Below, piece by piece: positions 33,411-42,418 of a DNA stretch of 53,833 nt. Within the stretch, counting starts at the first letter, position 1. Every line of letters begins with the position of its first letter. The notes under the pieces are model-generated. The model worked only from the letters and a program-made list of their open reading frames with translations, was not told the DNA's origin and made no database searches. This stretch comes from an uncultured Eubacteriales bacterium. GTDB taxonomy: Bacteria; Bacillota; Clostridia; Lachnospirales; Lachnospiraceae. Position numbers and translations under genes: made by a program. The DNA is taken from NCBI GenBank assembly GCA_900314565.1, contig OMVU01000017.1:1-53833 (forward strand), given 5' to 3'.

Positions 33411-34373
33411 TTACACCTGCTCTGCCTCTCTCACTGCTTCCCTCAGAACGAACTCGGAAAAATCCGAGCCTTCCGGACATACGGTGAGCTTCCTTCGTAC
33501 CGTCTGCGGCAGATCTGATCCGCACGAACGATACAGCTTTTCGGGAATGAACATTCTGTCAGCCCGCTCCGCCATGGGAAGATCGATCTCCGTATCCCCT
33601 GCCGCAAGGATCCTGGGCGGCTGCAGAAGACCTTCCAGACGTCTGACCGCCTCTCCCTTATTGAATGCCGGAGGGAGACAGTAAATTTTTCTTCCGGAGG
33701 ATACGATCTGAAGACCTGACCGGAAGGCGCTCTCCGGCACTGCATCCTTCGGATCCTTCCCCTCCTCGCAGTAAGCAAACAGATAAAAATCATCGACCAT
33801 TCGCACGCGCAGATAGTACCCGGATGCAAGGAGGATCCCCCGCAGTTCATCCATCGCCTGCATGCAGGGAGCGGCCTCTCTTTGGCTCTGCAAGATCCAA
33901 TCATGAAGGATCCTGGAAAAATCAGATCCCTGATCTCTCTGCACGGGCCCGCCCATGTCATTCTCTTCATATTCCATCCGCAGACAGGAAAGAATTGTCT
34001 CATCACCAGATTCATCATGCAGACAGGGGAAAATCGTCTTGTCACCCGTTCCGTCATGCAAGCCGGGAAAAATCGTATCATCACCCTGATCAGCCCGCGG
34101 CCCAAGGAGGATTGCCCCGTTCGTTGTGACCGCCAGATCCGGCTCCCGGCTCCCCGGCCATCGGATCCTTCTGTACTGGTCGACCGATCGTGTGGTCACG
34201 GGCACAAGGAGAATGTTTTCCGGAAGCGAACTGTAGAGTTCTGCTGCTTTTCGGCTCATATACCCCTGCTCTTTTTCCCCGATATGCTCTATACAGAGAT
34301 CCCCCTCCTTTCGATGCTTCCATGAGTGGATCAGTGTATTATCGAGGTCGCAGGCTAATAAGATTTCTTTCAT
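33411..34373 (-). CDS. HAD-family phosphatase of the Ter locus
   Basis: 320 residues, Cof/sucrose-phosphatase-like HAD: motif I LLACDLDNTL (D9, D11), motif II PVTTRS, motif III Lys in FNKGEAVRRLEGL, motif IV AAGDTEIDLPMAERAD. Ter loci of the YceG/PRTase type commonly include such a HAD. Residues 97-135 are three 13-residue tandem units (GDxTIFPxLHDxx), an extra cap-region insertion. ATG 34373 has GGAG before it. Last gene of the run downstream of the PRTase gene; substrate probably a phosphorylated product of that pathway (inference). Confidence 0.8.
   Translation of the reverse strand: MKEILLACDLDNTLIHSWKHRKEGDLCIEHIGEKEQGYMSRKAAELYSSLPENILLVPVTTRSVDQYRRIRWPGSREPDLAVTTNGAILLGPRADQGDDTIFPGLHDGTGDKTIFPCLHDESGDETILSCLRMEYEENDMGGPVQRDQGSDFSRILHDWILQSQREAAPCMQAMDELRGILLASGYYLRVRMVDDFYLFAYCEEGKDPKDAVPESAFRSGLQIVSSGRKIYCLPPAFNKGEAVRRLEGLLQPPRILAAGDTEIDLPMAERADRMFIPEKLYRSCGSDLPQTVRRKLTVCPEGSDFSEFVLREAVREAEQV
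33969..34085 (-). repeat. 39-bp tandem repeats inside the HAD gene
   Basis: Three copies of a 39-bp unit encode GDDTIFPGLHDGT and two variants. In-frame expansion, parallel to those in pyrC, glgA and the TerD tail. Confidence 0.8.
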
Positions 34374-34441
34374 TTTTTCTCCGTTCTGCCTGTTCCTGAT
34401 TCCGGCTCGGCCTCTTCAGTATATCTTCTTCTGCCTCCCCA

Positions 34442-34810
34442 ATTCAAGAACGCCTTAGCGTTCTTGCCGCAACGTGCGCGGCGCGCAAGCGCCTTCCACT
34501 GCGTATGTCTGCGATCCGCCGTGCCTAAGCATGCGTAACAATGCTCCAGTGGAGCATTGTGTAGCTGAGGCTTTTATCTCAGTGGGGAAGACCCCTGCTT
34601 CTGTAAGCGGGGGATAGACTAATATCCTGCTCGTCTCAGTGGTGGGTTACAATCCCCCACTGAGATAAACGCTCCGCGAGGTTGCGCAGGGATTCGGTTT
34701 GGAAGATGTCAGCTTGCGCTGACCCGAATCCCGCGCCAATTCTCGCGAGCGAGAATTGAATCTTCATCACGAGATTGTACTCACTATGAAGGCAAGTTTC
34801 ACTTTGCGCG
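34442..34810. repeat. Composite dispersed repeat (modules 1+2+3)
   Basis: Module 1 at 34442-34575 (TTCAAGAACGCC dyad, GCGGCGCGCAAGCGCC, TCTGCGATCCGCCG), module 2 at ~34578-34757 (ATCTCAGTGGGGA / TCCCCCACTGAGAT, CTCCGCGAGG, GTCAGC/GCTGAC, CTCGCGAGCGAG) and module 3 at 34758-34825 (CTTCATCACGAGATTGTACTCAC). A CAATGCTCCAGTGGAGCATTG palindrome is included. No gene. Confidence 0.65.
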
Positions 34811-34886
34811 CGTATCTCATGTACCCGCAAATCAGTTCATGGTCTGTCCCTGTGCCGGTCAGAGAATCTCCGGGTCATCGTGCAGT

Positions 34887-37232
34887 TCACGTATCCGCAA
34901 GCGACTTTATGATCCCGCAGGCTCTGTAATTGACCAGCGGATAGACCTCGCAGGGCACACCCTTCTCCGCCGCAAGCTGATACAGATGGCCAAGGTGCTC
35001 TTCATCCTCCATTGAGTGCACGAGGACTTTCCACGGAAGTCTTCGAAGAAGCACGCGTGTGGCCTCTCCTATGCTCGGCTTGACGAGGTTCACATCGGAA
35101 ATGCCAAATGCTTCACATATTTCACGGATCTCCTCGAGCGCAGATTTATGCGCAGTCGGCTCCGCCTTCAGTCCGGTCTCATTTTCATAAGAATCCGGCT
35201 CCGAAGGGATCTCATTCCCGAACTCGACAGGCTGAACATTCTCCCAGTACTTTTCCACGCTCCCGAGAAATGTCCCTGTCAGATCCCTCCCCTTCAGTTC
35301 TCTATAATAAGCCGCTCCGTGATAATCCGAAGGACCGATAATATCCGCCCTCAGAAAAGTCCTCGACAGGAGTCCCGATACCGTCGAATTGAGGAGCGAG
35401 CTCGCAATCAGGAAATCATCCCTCGTTCCGCAAAACGTCGCAACACCTGCAGGATCAGAGAGAACGCCCAGCCCGGGGCTCACTCCCGGAAAATCCTTCA
35501 TCGCAAGTTCGAGCTGTCTGGTGATTGCCCCCTTTCCGGTCCATCCGTCTATGAACTGGATCGACTGCGGACTGTGGTGGCGGAGAATGAACCGCATTGC
35601 GTTTTGGTCGATTCCTCTCCCTCGAATGATAGAAATCGAATAGTGTGCGACCTCGAATCCGTATTTTTTCCGGATATAGCGCACGAGCAGGACACCGATT
35701 GCAGTCCCCGCCCTGGCGAGCGATACAAGACAGGCATCCCGGCCTTTCTCTCGCAGAATCTTCTCTGCCAGCTTTGCTACGGCCTCTGCGGTCATTTTTC
35801 CGTAGCGTTCCATCGCACTGAAAAATGAAGCCATGTACTCCTCTGTCGGCACATACTCGATCGGGAGCATCTCGCAGTAATGACGGCCGCTCTGGATCAG
35901 GGCTTCCCGCTCGCTCGTGCTCTGCGGTTCGACAAGACCCGTGATATCCTTAAGGAGCAGCTCCACATCCTCTTTTAAAAATGTCCCGAATTCCCTTCTG
36001 GGATCCGTCCCGATCCGCACGATCCGCACATCCCGGCAGCCGAGTTCCCGGCAGATCGAGGCAAGTTCCTCCTCAGGACTCGGAACAGGCTCCGTCTTTC
36101 TGCTGTCGTCCGCCCGATGATCCGAATCCGAATTCACTCTGTTTGAGGGACCGGACAGGTACGATGAACCCGTTCCCTTCGCGTCTGTCACGATAAGGAC
36201 CAGATCCCTTTTCCGCAGATTGTAGATAAATGTCTGCCTGCCCACCTCATAGAAGCTGTCAAGAGAATACCCGGACCGGATCGGATACCCCTCACGGTCA
36301 CTGATCCCGATTGGGCTCCTTGTCGTCGCATGCATCTGCACGGATTCGACAAGTCCCTGCTTTTTCATCCGGTCTCCGATGGCCAGCGCAGGATACATGC
36401 ACTCCTCCGTCCCGAGCACGAGACAGTCGCCGAAGACCTTGTTTTCATTTTTCAGAAGGGAGACGACCTCGTTCGCCAGAAGCGACATTCTCCGCTCGTA
36501 GAACCGGATGGACATCCCCCTTCGGGGATCCGGAAGAAGGATTTCCGGGGAAATTTCATCGTACAGCGGACCTTTCTCTGTTCTGCAGACCGCATCATCA
36601 TGCCGGATCGCAGCGGTCACCTCAATCCCGGAGACTGCTTCCGAAAAATCTGTATTCGGGATTTTTACAAGGCATTCGCTGAGAATTCCGTTCTCAAGAA
36701 GCCACGCCGTATTCTCCTCCGATACCCGGTTTATGATGGACGCCGCGACGATTCTCTTCCCGGAAAGCGCCGGGAACATCGCCTTCATCTGAGAGACAAT
36801 GTTGATCAGAGTCTTCCCCGTCGAGATCTCATCATCAACAAGTATGACCGTACCCGTATGATCGATCCACTCGCCGAGATGCTCCGCACAGAGCTTCTGT
36901 TCCGCCGCGTGACTGTGCTCCTCCAGAAACTCCGCCCACGACTCCACTTCAGGGATTTCCTCACGGGTCGTATGGATATAAATGCAGTTCTCAAAGCAGG
37001 CACTGACACCCGCCCCGACCGCCGTCGCAGTCTCAGCAAAACCGATAATGAGCCTTGTATCCGGATATTTCTCTGCCAGCCCCCGTCCGAGCGTATGAAA
37101 CATTTCCAGTGCACTCTCCGGTTCGACCAGCAGATGCTTCCCCTGTAACGGATCTACCAGAAGATACTGTCTCTTTGTATTTTTATATCTCTTTGCAAGT
37201 GTGAGGACATCGTCCGCACTGTATTCTCTCAT
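34887..37232 (-). CDS. PRTase-TRSP-StiP-PELOTA multidomain protein
   Basis: 781 residues combining four modules typical of Ter loci. Residues ~1-215: orotate-PRTase-like domain with PRPP loop VILVDDEISTGKT (129-141). ~235-380: TRSP domain, with the naming motif ATTRSPIGIS (302-311). ~440-670: StiP/PRTase-like cysteine-protease family region (CLVSLARAGTAIGVLL, FIDGWTGKGAI at 560-570, SDYHGAAYYREL). ~700-781: PELOTA-type RNA-binding C-terminus (LVKPSIGEATRVLLRRLPWK). In other bacteria I recall PRTase-TRSP and StiP-PELOTA as two proteins; here a Ser/Asp/Pro-rich linker (354-390) and another (665-695) join them. Its ATG overlaps the TGA of the lyase gene. Suggested role: making or attaching a nucleotide-like compound, possibly on RNA. 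Confidence 0.82.
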   Translation of the reverse strand: MREYSADDVLTLAKRYKNTKRQYLLVDPLQGKHLLVEPESALEMFHTLGRGLAEKYPDTRLIIGFAETATAVGAGVSACFENCIYIHTTREEIPEVESWAEFLEEHSHAAEQKLCAEHLGEWIDHTGTVILVDDEISTGKTLINIVSQMKAMFPALSGKRIVAASIINRVSEENTAWLLENGILSECLVKIPNTDFSEAVSGIEVTAAIRHDDAVCRTEKGPLYDEISPEILLPDPRRGMSIRFYERRMSLLANEVVSLLKNENKVFGDCLVLGTEECMYPALAIGDRMKKQGLVESVQMHATTRSPIGISDREGYPIRSGYSLDSFYEVGRQTFIYNLRKRDLVLIVTDAKGTGSSYLSGPSNRVNSDSDHRADDSRKTEPVPSPEEELASICRELGCRDVRIVRIGTDPRREFGTFLKEDVELLLKDITGLVEPQSTSEREALIQSGRHYCEMLPIEYVPTEEYMASFFSAMERYGKMTAEAVAKLAEKILREKGRDACLVSLARAGTAIGVLLVRYIRKKYGFEVAHYSISIIRGRGIDQNAMRFILRHHSPQSIQFIDGWTGKGAITRQLELAMKDFPGVSPGLGVLSDPAGVATFCGTRDDFLIASSLLNSTVSGLLSRTFLRADIIGPSDYHGAAYYRELKGRDLTGTFLGSVEKYWENVQPVEFGNEIPSEPDSYENETGLKAEPTAHKSALEEIREICEAFGISDVNLVKPSIGEATRVLLRRLPWKVLVHSMEDEEHLGHLYQLAAEKGVPCEVYPLVNYRACGIIKSLADT

Positions 37233-38206
37233 TCAAAATCCTCCCGGATCCCGTAGATCCTTCCCAGCGCCGAGACACGGTCCGCCCAGCGCCCAAGACA
37301 GTTCACCTCGCTCATCCTGCTGCCGTCCGCGCTCTTTGCGACGCCCAGTGTGTTATCTTCCCAGTGCAGGATATGCTCGGCATCCTCAAAGTCACTCCGG
37401 GACACCTTAAGGCTCTCCGCGACAAGCGGGATCTGGGACGGATGAATGACCGTCTTTCCGACAAAACCGTTCAGCCGGTCGAGCTCGAGCTCCCTGCGGA
37501 GTCCCTTTGCCCAGTCGCCGTCCGGATCATTTCCGAAATACTCCCATACCGGTCCCGATACAATATAATCGACGGAAAAAACGTTAAGAATATCGACCAG
37601 AATATCCCTCACTACTCCTATATCGTAAATCGTCTGCCTGACAGATCTTCTGAGACCATAGAGATTACAGAAGTCATTTCCTCCCACACGGACATTCAGA
37701 ACATACTCCCGCATGGAATCGATCACTTTCTTCAGTACGGTCAGTGTGCGGACCCTGCTCCCGATCTCCGCGATCATGCGGCTCTCGAGAATCGGCATCA
37801 CATAAATCTTACGGCCCTGATTTCTGTTGATCTTTTTCACGAGCGCGACATATTCCTCACAATTCGACAGATCAAATTTTGGAAGAATGAAGCCGGTAAG
37901 GATCTGCCCGGCCTCTCCGAGGTACGTGTGCATATGCTGCATGTGTTCCGGTGTCCGGATCCGCACAAAAATGAAAGGCCGGCGCTCCTCCGGAATCTTT
38001 GCCGCTTCGAGGAGCGTCTCACGAAGGGCTTCTTCTGCCATCGGCAGAGCAGCATCCCTGATCGTATCTTCAAGGCAGAATGCAACAGCCGTGATCTCGC
38101 CGTATACGCCCGCATCTATGTTCCGGACGATCGTCTTATGCACAGCGGGAGCGTACAAAAGTCCACCTACCATATACTTGAGCTGTTCTTCGTTTGCGAT
38201 CAGCAT
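37229..38206 (-). CDS. HpcH/citrate-lyase-like TIM-barrel C-C lyase (Ter type)
   Basis: 325 residues of the HpcH/HpaI-citrate lyase beta superfamily, Ter-associated C-C bond lyase branch. Features: FCLEDTIRDAALP (acidic metal-binding loop), IFVRIRTPEHM (Arg for carboxylate binding), FILPKFD, YVMPILESRMI, VGGNDFCNLYG and the superfamily's late GFVGKTVIHPSQI. Catalyses cleavage or formation of a C-C bond in an unidentified metabolite. It overlaps the PRTase gene by 4 bases, indicating translational coupling and a shared pathway. TAGAGGAG precedes ATG 38206. Confidence 0.82.
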   Translation of the reverse strand: MLIANEEQLKYMVGGLLYAPAVHKTIVRNIDAGVYGEITAVAFCLEDTIRDAALPMAEEALRETLLEAAKIPEERRPFIFVRIRTPEHMQHMHTYLGEAGQILTGFILPKFDLSNCEEYVALVKKINRNQGRKIYVMPILESRMIAEIGSRVRTLTVLKKVIDSMREYVLNVRVGGNDFCNLYGLRRSVRQTIYDIGVVRDILVDILNVFSVDYIVSGPVWEYFGNDPDGDWAKGLRRELELDRLNGFVGKTVIHPSQIPLVAESLKVSRSDFEDAEHILHWEDNTLGVAKSADGSRMSEVNCLGRWADRVSALGRIYGIREDFE

Positions 38207-38349
38207 GATTTCTCTCCTCTATAAAACGGTGATTTTCCCACACGGATGGAAAAGTTCTGCCGCATGAACCCTGTCTTTTTCGGACACGGTTCCACCATCT
38301 CAGATGTCACCCTGCCGGAAAGCTTCCGTCCATGCGGCAGTTCTGTCAT

Positions 38350-38439
38350 TTCAATAACGCCTCAGTGTTCCTGCCGCGATGCATGTGATGCCAGGCATCT
38401 TCTGCACCGTGGCTGCGGATCACCGGAGGCTTTCATCTT
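38350..38439. repeat. Dispersed palindromic repeat (module 1), diverged copy
   Basis: TTCAATAACGCCTCAGTGTTCCTGCCGCG, then ATGCC.GGCAT and CTGCGGATCACCGGAGGCTTTCAT, matching module 1 with many substitutions. It ends at the stop codon of the Ca2+ ATPase gene and may act as its terminator. Confidence 0.5.
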
Positions 38440-41152
38440 AAGCTGCCTTCGCTGTCCCTGTAATGATCTTGCGAAGCATATCGACCGGGATCATCGTCAG
38501 TGCGAGAAGCACGACTGCGGCCCATCCTTTGATCCCGAAGGGAACACAGCTGAACATCTCACCGATCCACTTGCAGACCGGAACCGGAATCAATCCGATA
38601 TTGACGATCGCGGCCTGGACAAGCATGATGATCAGCATTGTCCGAAGGAATCCCGGGTTCTCTTTCAGTCCCTTGAAGATTCCGAATCCGTTATCCCTGA
38701 CATTGAAACCGTTGAAGAGGGCACTCACGATAAAGAGTACAAAATAACCCGTACGATGCTGCGCCTCATTTTCAAACAGACTGCTGAAGAACGGATGCTT
38801 CAGGTACAGGAAACTGATGATCGTGAGCCATGCGCCCATGATGACGATCTGCGTCATCATGGCCTTGCTTACAATGCTCTCGTCTCTTCTTCTCGGCGGC
38901 TCATTCATGTACTTCTCGAGTGCCGGCTCGTTACCGAGCATAATCGCTCCCAGACCGTCCATAACAAGGTTGACGAACAGGAGGTGTGTGACCTTCAGAG
39001 GCTCCTCAACGCCGAAGAACGGACCGAGCGCACTCACGACGACCGCTGCCACGTTGATGACGAGCTGGAACTTGCAGAACTTAAGAATATTGTGATAAAT
39101 TGTACGGCCGTACCAGATCGCGTCCTTGATGGACTTGAAGTTATCGTCGAGGATAACGATCTCGCCCGCTTCCTTGGCAGCCTCTGTACCGCTGCCCATC
39201 GCGAAACCGACGTCAGCCCGCTTGAGGGCCGGGGAGTCGTTCACACCGTCGCCGGTCATACCGACGACCAGATTCATCTCCTGACAGAGCCGGACCATTC
39301 TGGACTTGTCTGTCGGAAGCGCTCTCGCGATGACGCGGATGTTCGGGATGATCCTCTTGACCTCTTCGTCGCTCATATCGTTGAGCTGTGCCGATGTCAG
39401 CGCACGGTCAGAATTCTGACGGATCAGGCCGGCATCCTTTGCGATTGCAACAGCCGTCTCAAGGCGGTCACCGGTGATCATGACGACCTGGATGCCCGCA
39501 TCCTGGACCATCTCGATCGCCTCTTTCGCTTCCTGACGGACATCGTCGCGGATTCCGACGAGACCGATAAGTACCAGATCGTCGTTGATTGTATTTTCTA
39601 CGAGCGGTCTTTCGGAATAGCCGAACGCGAGAACGCGCATCGCCTTGCCGGCCAGCTCATCGATTTTCCTGTTGAGGACAGCCTGATCGATCTGACAGAT
39701 CTTTCCGTCCCCGTCTATATATTTCTTTGCCTTCGCAAGGAGACGCTCCGGAGCACCCTTGTAGAAAGTCTTCCCGACGCTGTCGATCCTCGCCTGGCTG
39801 AACTTGTTGGCCGAATTGAAGCCCTGAATGTCTGTGATAACGTACTCACGGCTCTGATCGAGCATTCTCCACGTATCCTCGCCGATGAACTTGAGCAGAG
39901 CCTGATCCGTCATATTTCCGCCGATGACCCTGTGCTCGCCGTCATACATGGAGCCTGTATTCTTACCAATTGCAAGATCAATGAGCCCTTTGACCGCGCT
40001 GTGCTTACTGAGCTCCGGAATATCGATGGAATTGCCGTCCGCCGTAAAGAAATCGACGACCTCAAGCTTGCCCTTTGTGATCGTACCGGTCTTATCACTG
40101 AAGAGAATGTTCAGGGAACCTGCTGTCTCGATACCGACCGCCTTGCGGACAAGGACGTTATGGTCGAGCATGCGGCTCGTATTCTGCATGAGAACGAGCG
40201 AGATCATGAGCGGCAGACCTTCCGGGACCGCACAGACGATGATAATGATCGCAAGCGATACCGCATCGACGATCTTGGTAAAGACTGCCTGGAAGCCCAT
40301 TCCGAAGAATGCGGACACGCCGCCGGCCTGCAGGATATCGAATGCGATGTACAAAATGGCGATCACGGTCGCGCCGACATAACCGAATACGGAGATCTGA
40401 TGGGCGAGTTTCGCAAGCTTGACCTTCAGCGGGGAGTCCGGCTCGTCTTCCTGCATCTCCTCGGCCATTTTTCCCATCATGGTCTTAAGTCCGACCTTTC
40501 GGACGTCAAGAGTGCCCTCGCCGTCGACAACGACTGCCCCTCTGAACAGAGAATGTCTGTCGACAAAGGTATCTCCCGTGATATCGTCCCTGAGCTCAAA
40601 GCTCTCATCCGCTGCGGTCTTCTTACATTCCTCCGCCTCGCCGTTCAGTGCGGAGTTATCGACCCGGATCGCTCCGTCGATCAGGACACCGTCCGCCGGG
40701 ATCTTGTCGCCTGCCTGCAGCAGGATCTTGTCGCCGCAGACAACGTCGTCCACCTCTATGACAGTGATGATCCCGTTGCGCTTCGCCTTACATTTATCCT
40801 TCTCCGTGCTGTCCTTCAGCTCGCGGTACTTGGTATCGCTCGCGACGTTGGTCTTCGCTGAAACGACCGCGACGATGATGATCGCGACGATCGTCCCGAG
40901 CGGTTCATAGATCTCGGCATAGCCGAGGAAGAACATCACGATCATGAGAATGGCGATCGCAAGAAGGATCCGGATCATGGGATCGTTGAACGTCTCCTTG
41001 AATTCCGCCCAGAAAGTCGTCGGTTCCGACTCGGGGATCACATTGGAGCCGTATTTTTCCCGGGACTCAAGGACCTCCTTGTCAGTGAGTCCCTTAAAAT
41101 GTCTGCCCCGGACCTCGATGTTCTCTTTGTCACTAGATCCATTAGGATTCAT
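38438..41152 (-). CDS. PMCA-type Ca2+-translocating P-type ATPase
   Basis: 904 residues, P2-type ATPase with ~10 transmembrane segments. N-terminal cation-ATPase domain (GLTDKEVLESREKYGSN), actuator with ALNGEAEE (canonical TGES diverged to NGEA), TM4 CAVPEGLPL (Ca2+ site), phosphorylated Asp in LFSDKTGTITKG, nucleotide domain, and hinge MVGMTGDGVNDSPALK. Exports Ca2+ from the cytosol. It is transcribed with the TerD genes; only a repeat element separates them (41186-41524). As TerD domains bind Ca2+, a functional link is plausible. AAAGGAAAAA precedes ATG 41152. Confidence 0.9.
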   Translation of the reverse strand: MNPNGSSDKENIEVRGRHFKGLTDKEVLESREKYGSNVIPESEPTTFWAEFKETFNDPMIRILLAIAILMIVMFFLGYAEIYEPLGTIVAIIIVAVVSAKTNVASDTKYRELKDSTEKDKCKAKRNGIITVIEVDDVVCGDKILLQAGDKIPADGVLIDGAIRVDNSALNGEAEECKKTAADESFELRDDITGDTFVDRHSLFRGAVVVDGEGTLDVRKVGLKTMMGKMAEEMQEDEPDSPLKVKLAKLAHQISVFGYVGATVIAILYIAFDILQAGGVSAFFGMGFQAVFTKIVDAVSLAIIIIVCAVPEGLPLMISLVLMQNTSRMLDHNVLVRKAVGIETAGSLNILFSDKTGTITKGKLEVVDFFTADGNSIDIPELSKHSAVKGLIDLAIGKNTGSMYDGEHRVIGGNMTDQALLKFIGEDTWRMLDQSREYVITDIQGFNSANKFSQARIDSVGKTFYKGAPERLLAKAKKYIDGDGKICQIDQAVLNRKIDELAGKAMRVLAFGYSERPLVENTINDDLVLIGLVGIRDDVRQEAKEAIEMVQDAGIQVVMITGDRLETAVAIAKDAGLIRQNSDRALTSAQLNDMSDEEVKRIIPNIRVIARALPTDKSRMVRLCQEMNLVVGMTGDGVNDSPALKRADVGFAMGSGTEAAKEAGEIVILDDNFKSIKDAIWYGRTIYHNILKFCKFQLVINVAAVVVSALGPFFGVEEPLKVTHLLFVNLVMDGLGAIMLGNEPALEKYMNEPPRRRDESIVSKAMMTQIVIMGAWLTIISFLYLKHPFFSSLFENEAQHRTGYFVLFIVSALFNGFNVRDNGFGIFKGLKENPGFLRTMLIIMLVQAAIVNIGLIPVPVCKWIGEMFSCVPFGIKGWAAVVLLALTMIPVDMLRKIITGTAKAA

Positions 41153-41185
41153 AACAGATTTTTCCTTTCCCTATCATTCTGTCTA

Positions 41186-41524
41186 AGGCGATTGCGAAAC
41201 ACTGCTCTTCATGCAAATTATGTGAACATTCAAACGGCTTCCGCGCCAGGAACTTCTAACATTCACTCAAGATGTGGAAAAGCATTCGCAAAAATCGTAA
41301 ACTCGCTTCGCTCAACAGTAGATCTTATCGGAAGTTGCAAAGCAACTTTCGATAAAAAGGCTTGCAAAGCAAGCCGAATTATGATCATCGGGTTCGCGAA
41401 GCGGTTCCGATGATATGGTTTTTGCTCATTCCACATCTTTCGTTCATGAAGAAGTTCCAAGGCTTGTGCAGATTGTTTGAATTGTTCACATAATTTCATT
41501 TCTAGCAGAGTTTCGCGATCGCCT
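41186..41524. mobile_element. MITE-like element A, copy 1, carrying nested element B
   Basis: 339 bp with ~50-bp terminal inverted repeats: left AGGCGATTGCGAAACACTGC, right end reverse-complement AGGCGATCGCGAAACTCTGC; inner parts ATTATGTGAACA and TTCAAAC also pair. Internal AAGATGTGGAAAAGC / ATTCCACATCTT dyad. Related to 48036-48255, which lacks the nested segment. No ORF, so non-autonomous. Confidence 0.75.
41323..41416. repeat. Three-hairpin element B, copy 1, nested in element A
   Basis: Three successive hairpins: TTATCGGAAGTTGC..GCAACTTTCGATAA, GGCTTGC..GCAAGCC and ATCATCGG..CCGATGAT with GTTCGCGAAGCGG in the last loop. Covarying changes against 49240-49333 keep each stem paired, which suggests selection for RNA or DNA structure. 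Confidence 0.7.
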
Positions 41525-41696
41525 GCCTTTCTGTCTGAAGTTCAGACCTCCGGACATGGGCAAAGCCTGCCGCAGCAGGCTTTCAAAGCGCACATCCGGT
41601 TTGCAGGCTTCCTGTGCAAAAAATGCACATGACCTTCCGTTCAGTCACCGCAGACGGACGTCCAAAGCGGAGCCTCACATCCGCGGATCTGCAGTA

Positions 41697-42302
41697 TCAG
41701 ACGTATCTCTGTGCCAGGTCGCCGATTCCGGCATCGTTCGTTCCCTGGCCGATCGCGTTGAATTTCCATTCACCGTTATGGCGATAGATCTCACCGAAGA
41801 TCATCGCCGTCATGCCGGCATAGTTCTCTGTCAGGTCGTATCTGCACATCTCGACATTTGTGCGTGCGTCGACAAGACGGATGAATGCATTGCGGATCAT
41901 GCCGAAATGCTGTCCTCTCTTCTGTGCCTGATAGATATTGACGACCATGACGATACGGTCATACTGAGCCGGAAGTCCTGCCAGATCGATCAGGATCTGC
42001 TCATCATCCCCCTCGCCCGCACCGGTCAGGTTGTCTCCCATATGCTGGACCATGCCGGTCATATGACGGAGATTTCCGAAATAGACGATGTCCTGCTTGC
42101 CGCGGAGCTTTCCTCCCTGAAGAAGGATCGCGGTCGCGTCGCAGTCGATATCCTGCGTTTTTCCGCCTCCGAAGAGGGACCCGAAGACTCCCTGTGCCTT
42201 CTGGGGCGCTTCATCCCAGCCGAGACCGACCATCACCTTTGAAAGACCCGGGTTACTTTTTGTGAGTGAGACCTTCTGGCCTTTCTGTAAACTAACTGCC
42301 AT
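41697..42302 (-). CDS. terD: TerD-family protein 1
   Basis: 201-residue stand-alone TerD domain: [20 protein letters not shown] at the start, DIDCDATAILL, YFGNLRHMTGMVQHMGDNLT with [10 protein letters not shown] (the Ca2+-binding acidic loop) and the late WKFNAIGQGTND. It has an insertion KAQGVFGSLFGGGKTQD between the first strand and the DxD motif, absent from the two TerD proteins upstream. Cytosolic, proposed Ca2+-dependent stress/chemical-resistance role. GAGGAGG precedes ATG 42302. Third TerD of an operon led by rhomboid-YceG-TelA. Confidence 0.92.
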   Translation of the reverse strand: MAVSLQKGQKVSLTKSNPGLSKVMVGLGWDEAPQKAQGVFGSLFGGGKTQDIDCDATAILLQGGKLRGKQDIVYFGNLRHMTGMVQHMGDNLTGAGEGDDEQILIDLAGLPAQYDRIVMVVNIYQAQKRGQHFGMIRNAFIRLVDARTNVEMCRYDLTENYAGMTAMIFGEIYRHNGEWKFNAIGQGTNDAGIGDLAQRYV

Positions 42303-42418
42303 GTTTCATCCTCCTCTTATCATGGATGTTCAGAACCCACTTAGTGAACGGATGCCGGTTCCATGTTCGAAGCCGCCCACGCGGATTCGAACATGTTCCG
42401 GCTCCTTTGGTTTTCTTT

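Noticed and set aside
34442-34810. tRNA or structured housekeeping RNA in the GC-rich palindromic stretch
   Set aside because: No cloverleaf with TTCGA loop or CCA-proximal stem; the same modules recur elsewhere, so it is a dispersed repeat.
38246-40861. Plus-strand 871-residue open frame opposite the Ca2+ ATPase gene
   Set aside because: Antisense shadow of a GC-biased gene; Asp/His/Arg-rich with no domain motifs, while the minus strand encodes a complete P-type ATPase.
41263-41499. Minus-strand 78-residue ORF inside element A
   Set aside because: Falls wholly in palindromic repeat DNA, lacks a ribosome-binding site and is not preserved in the second copy.
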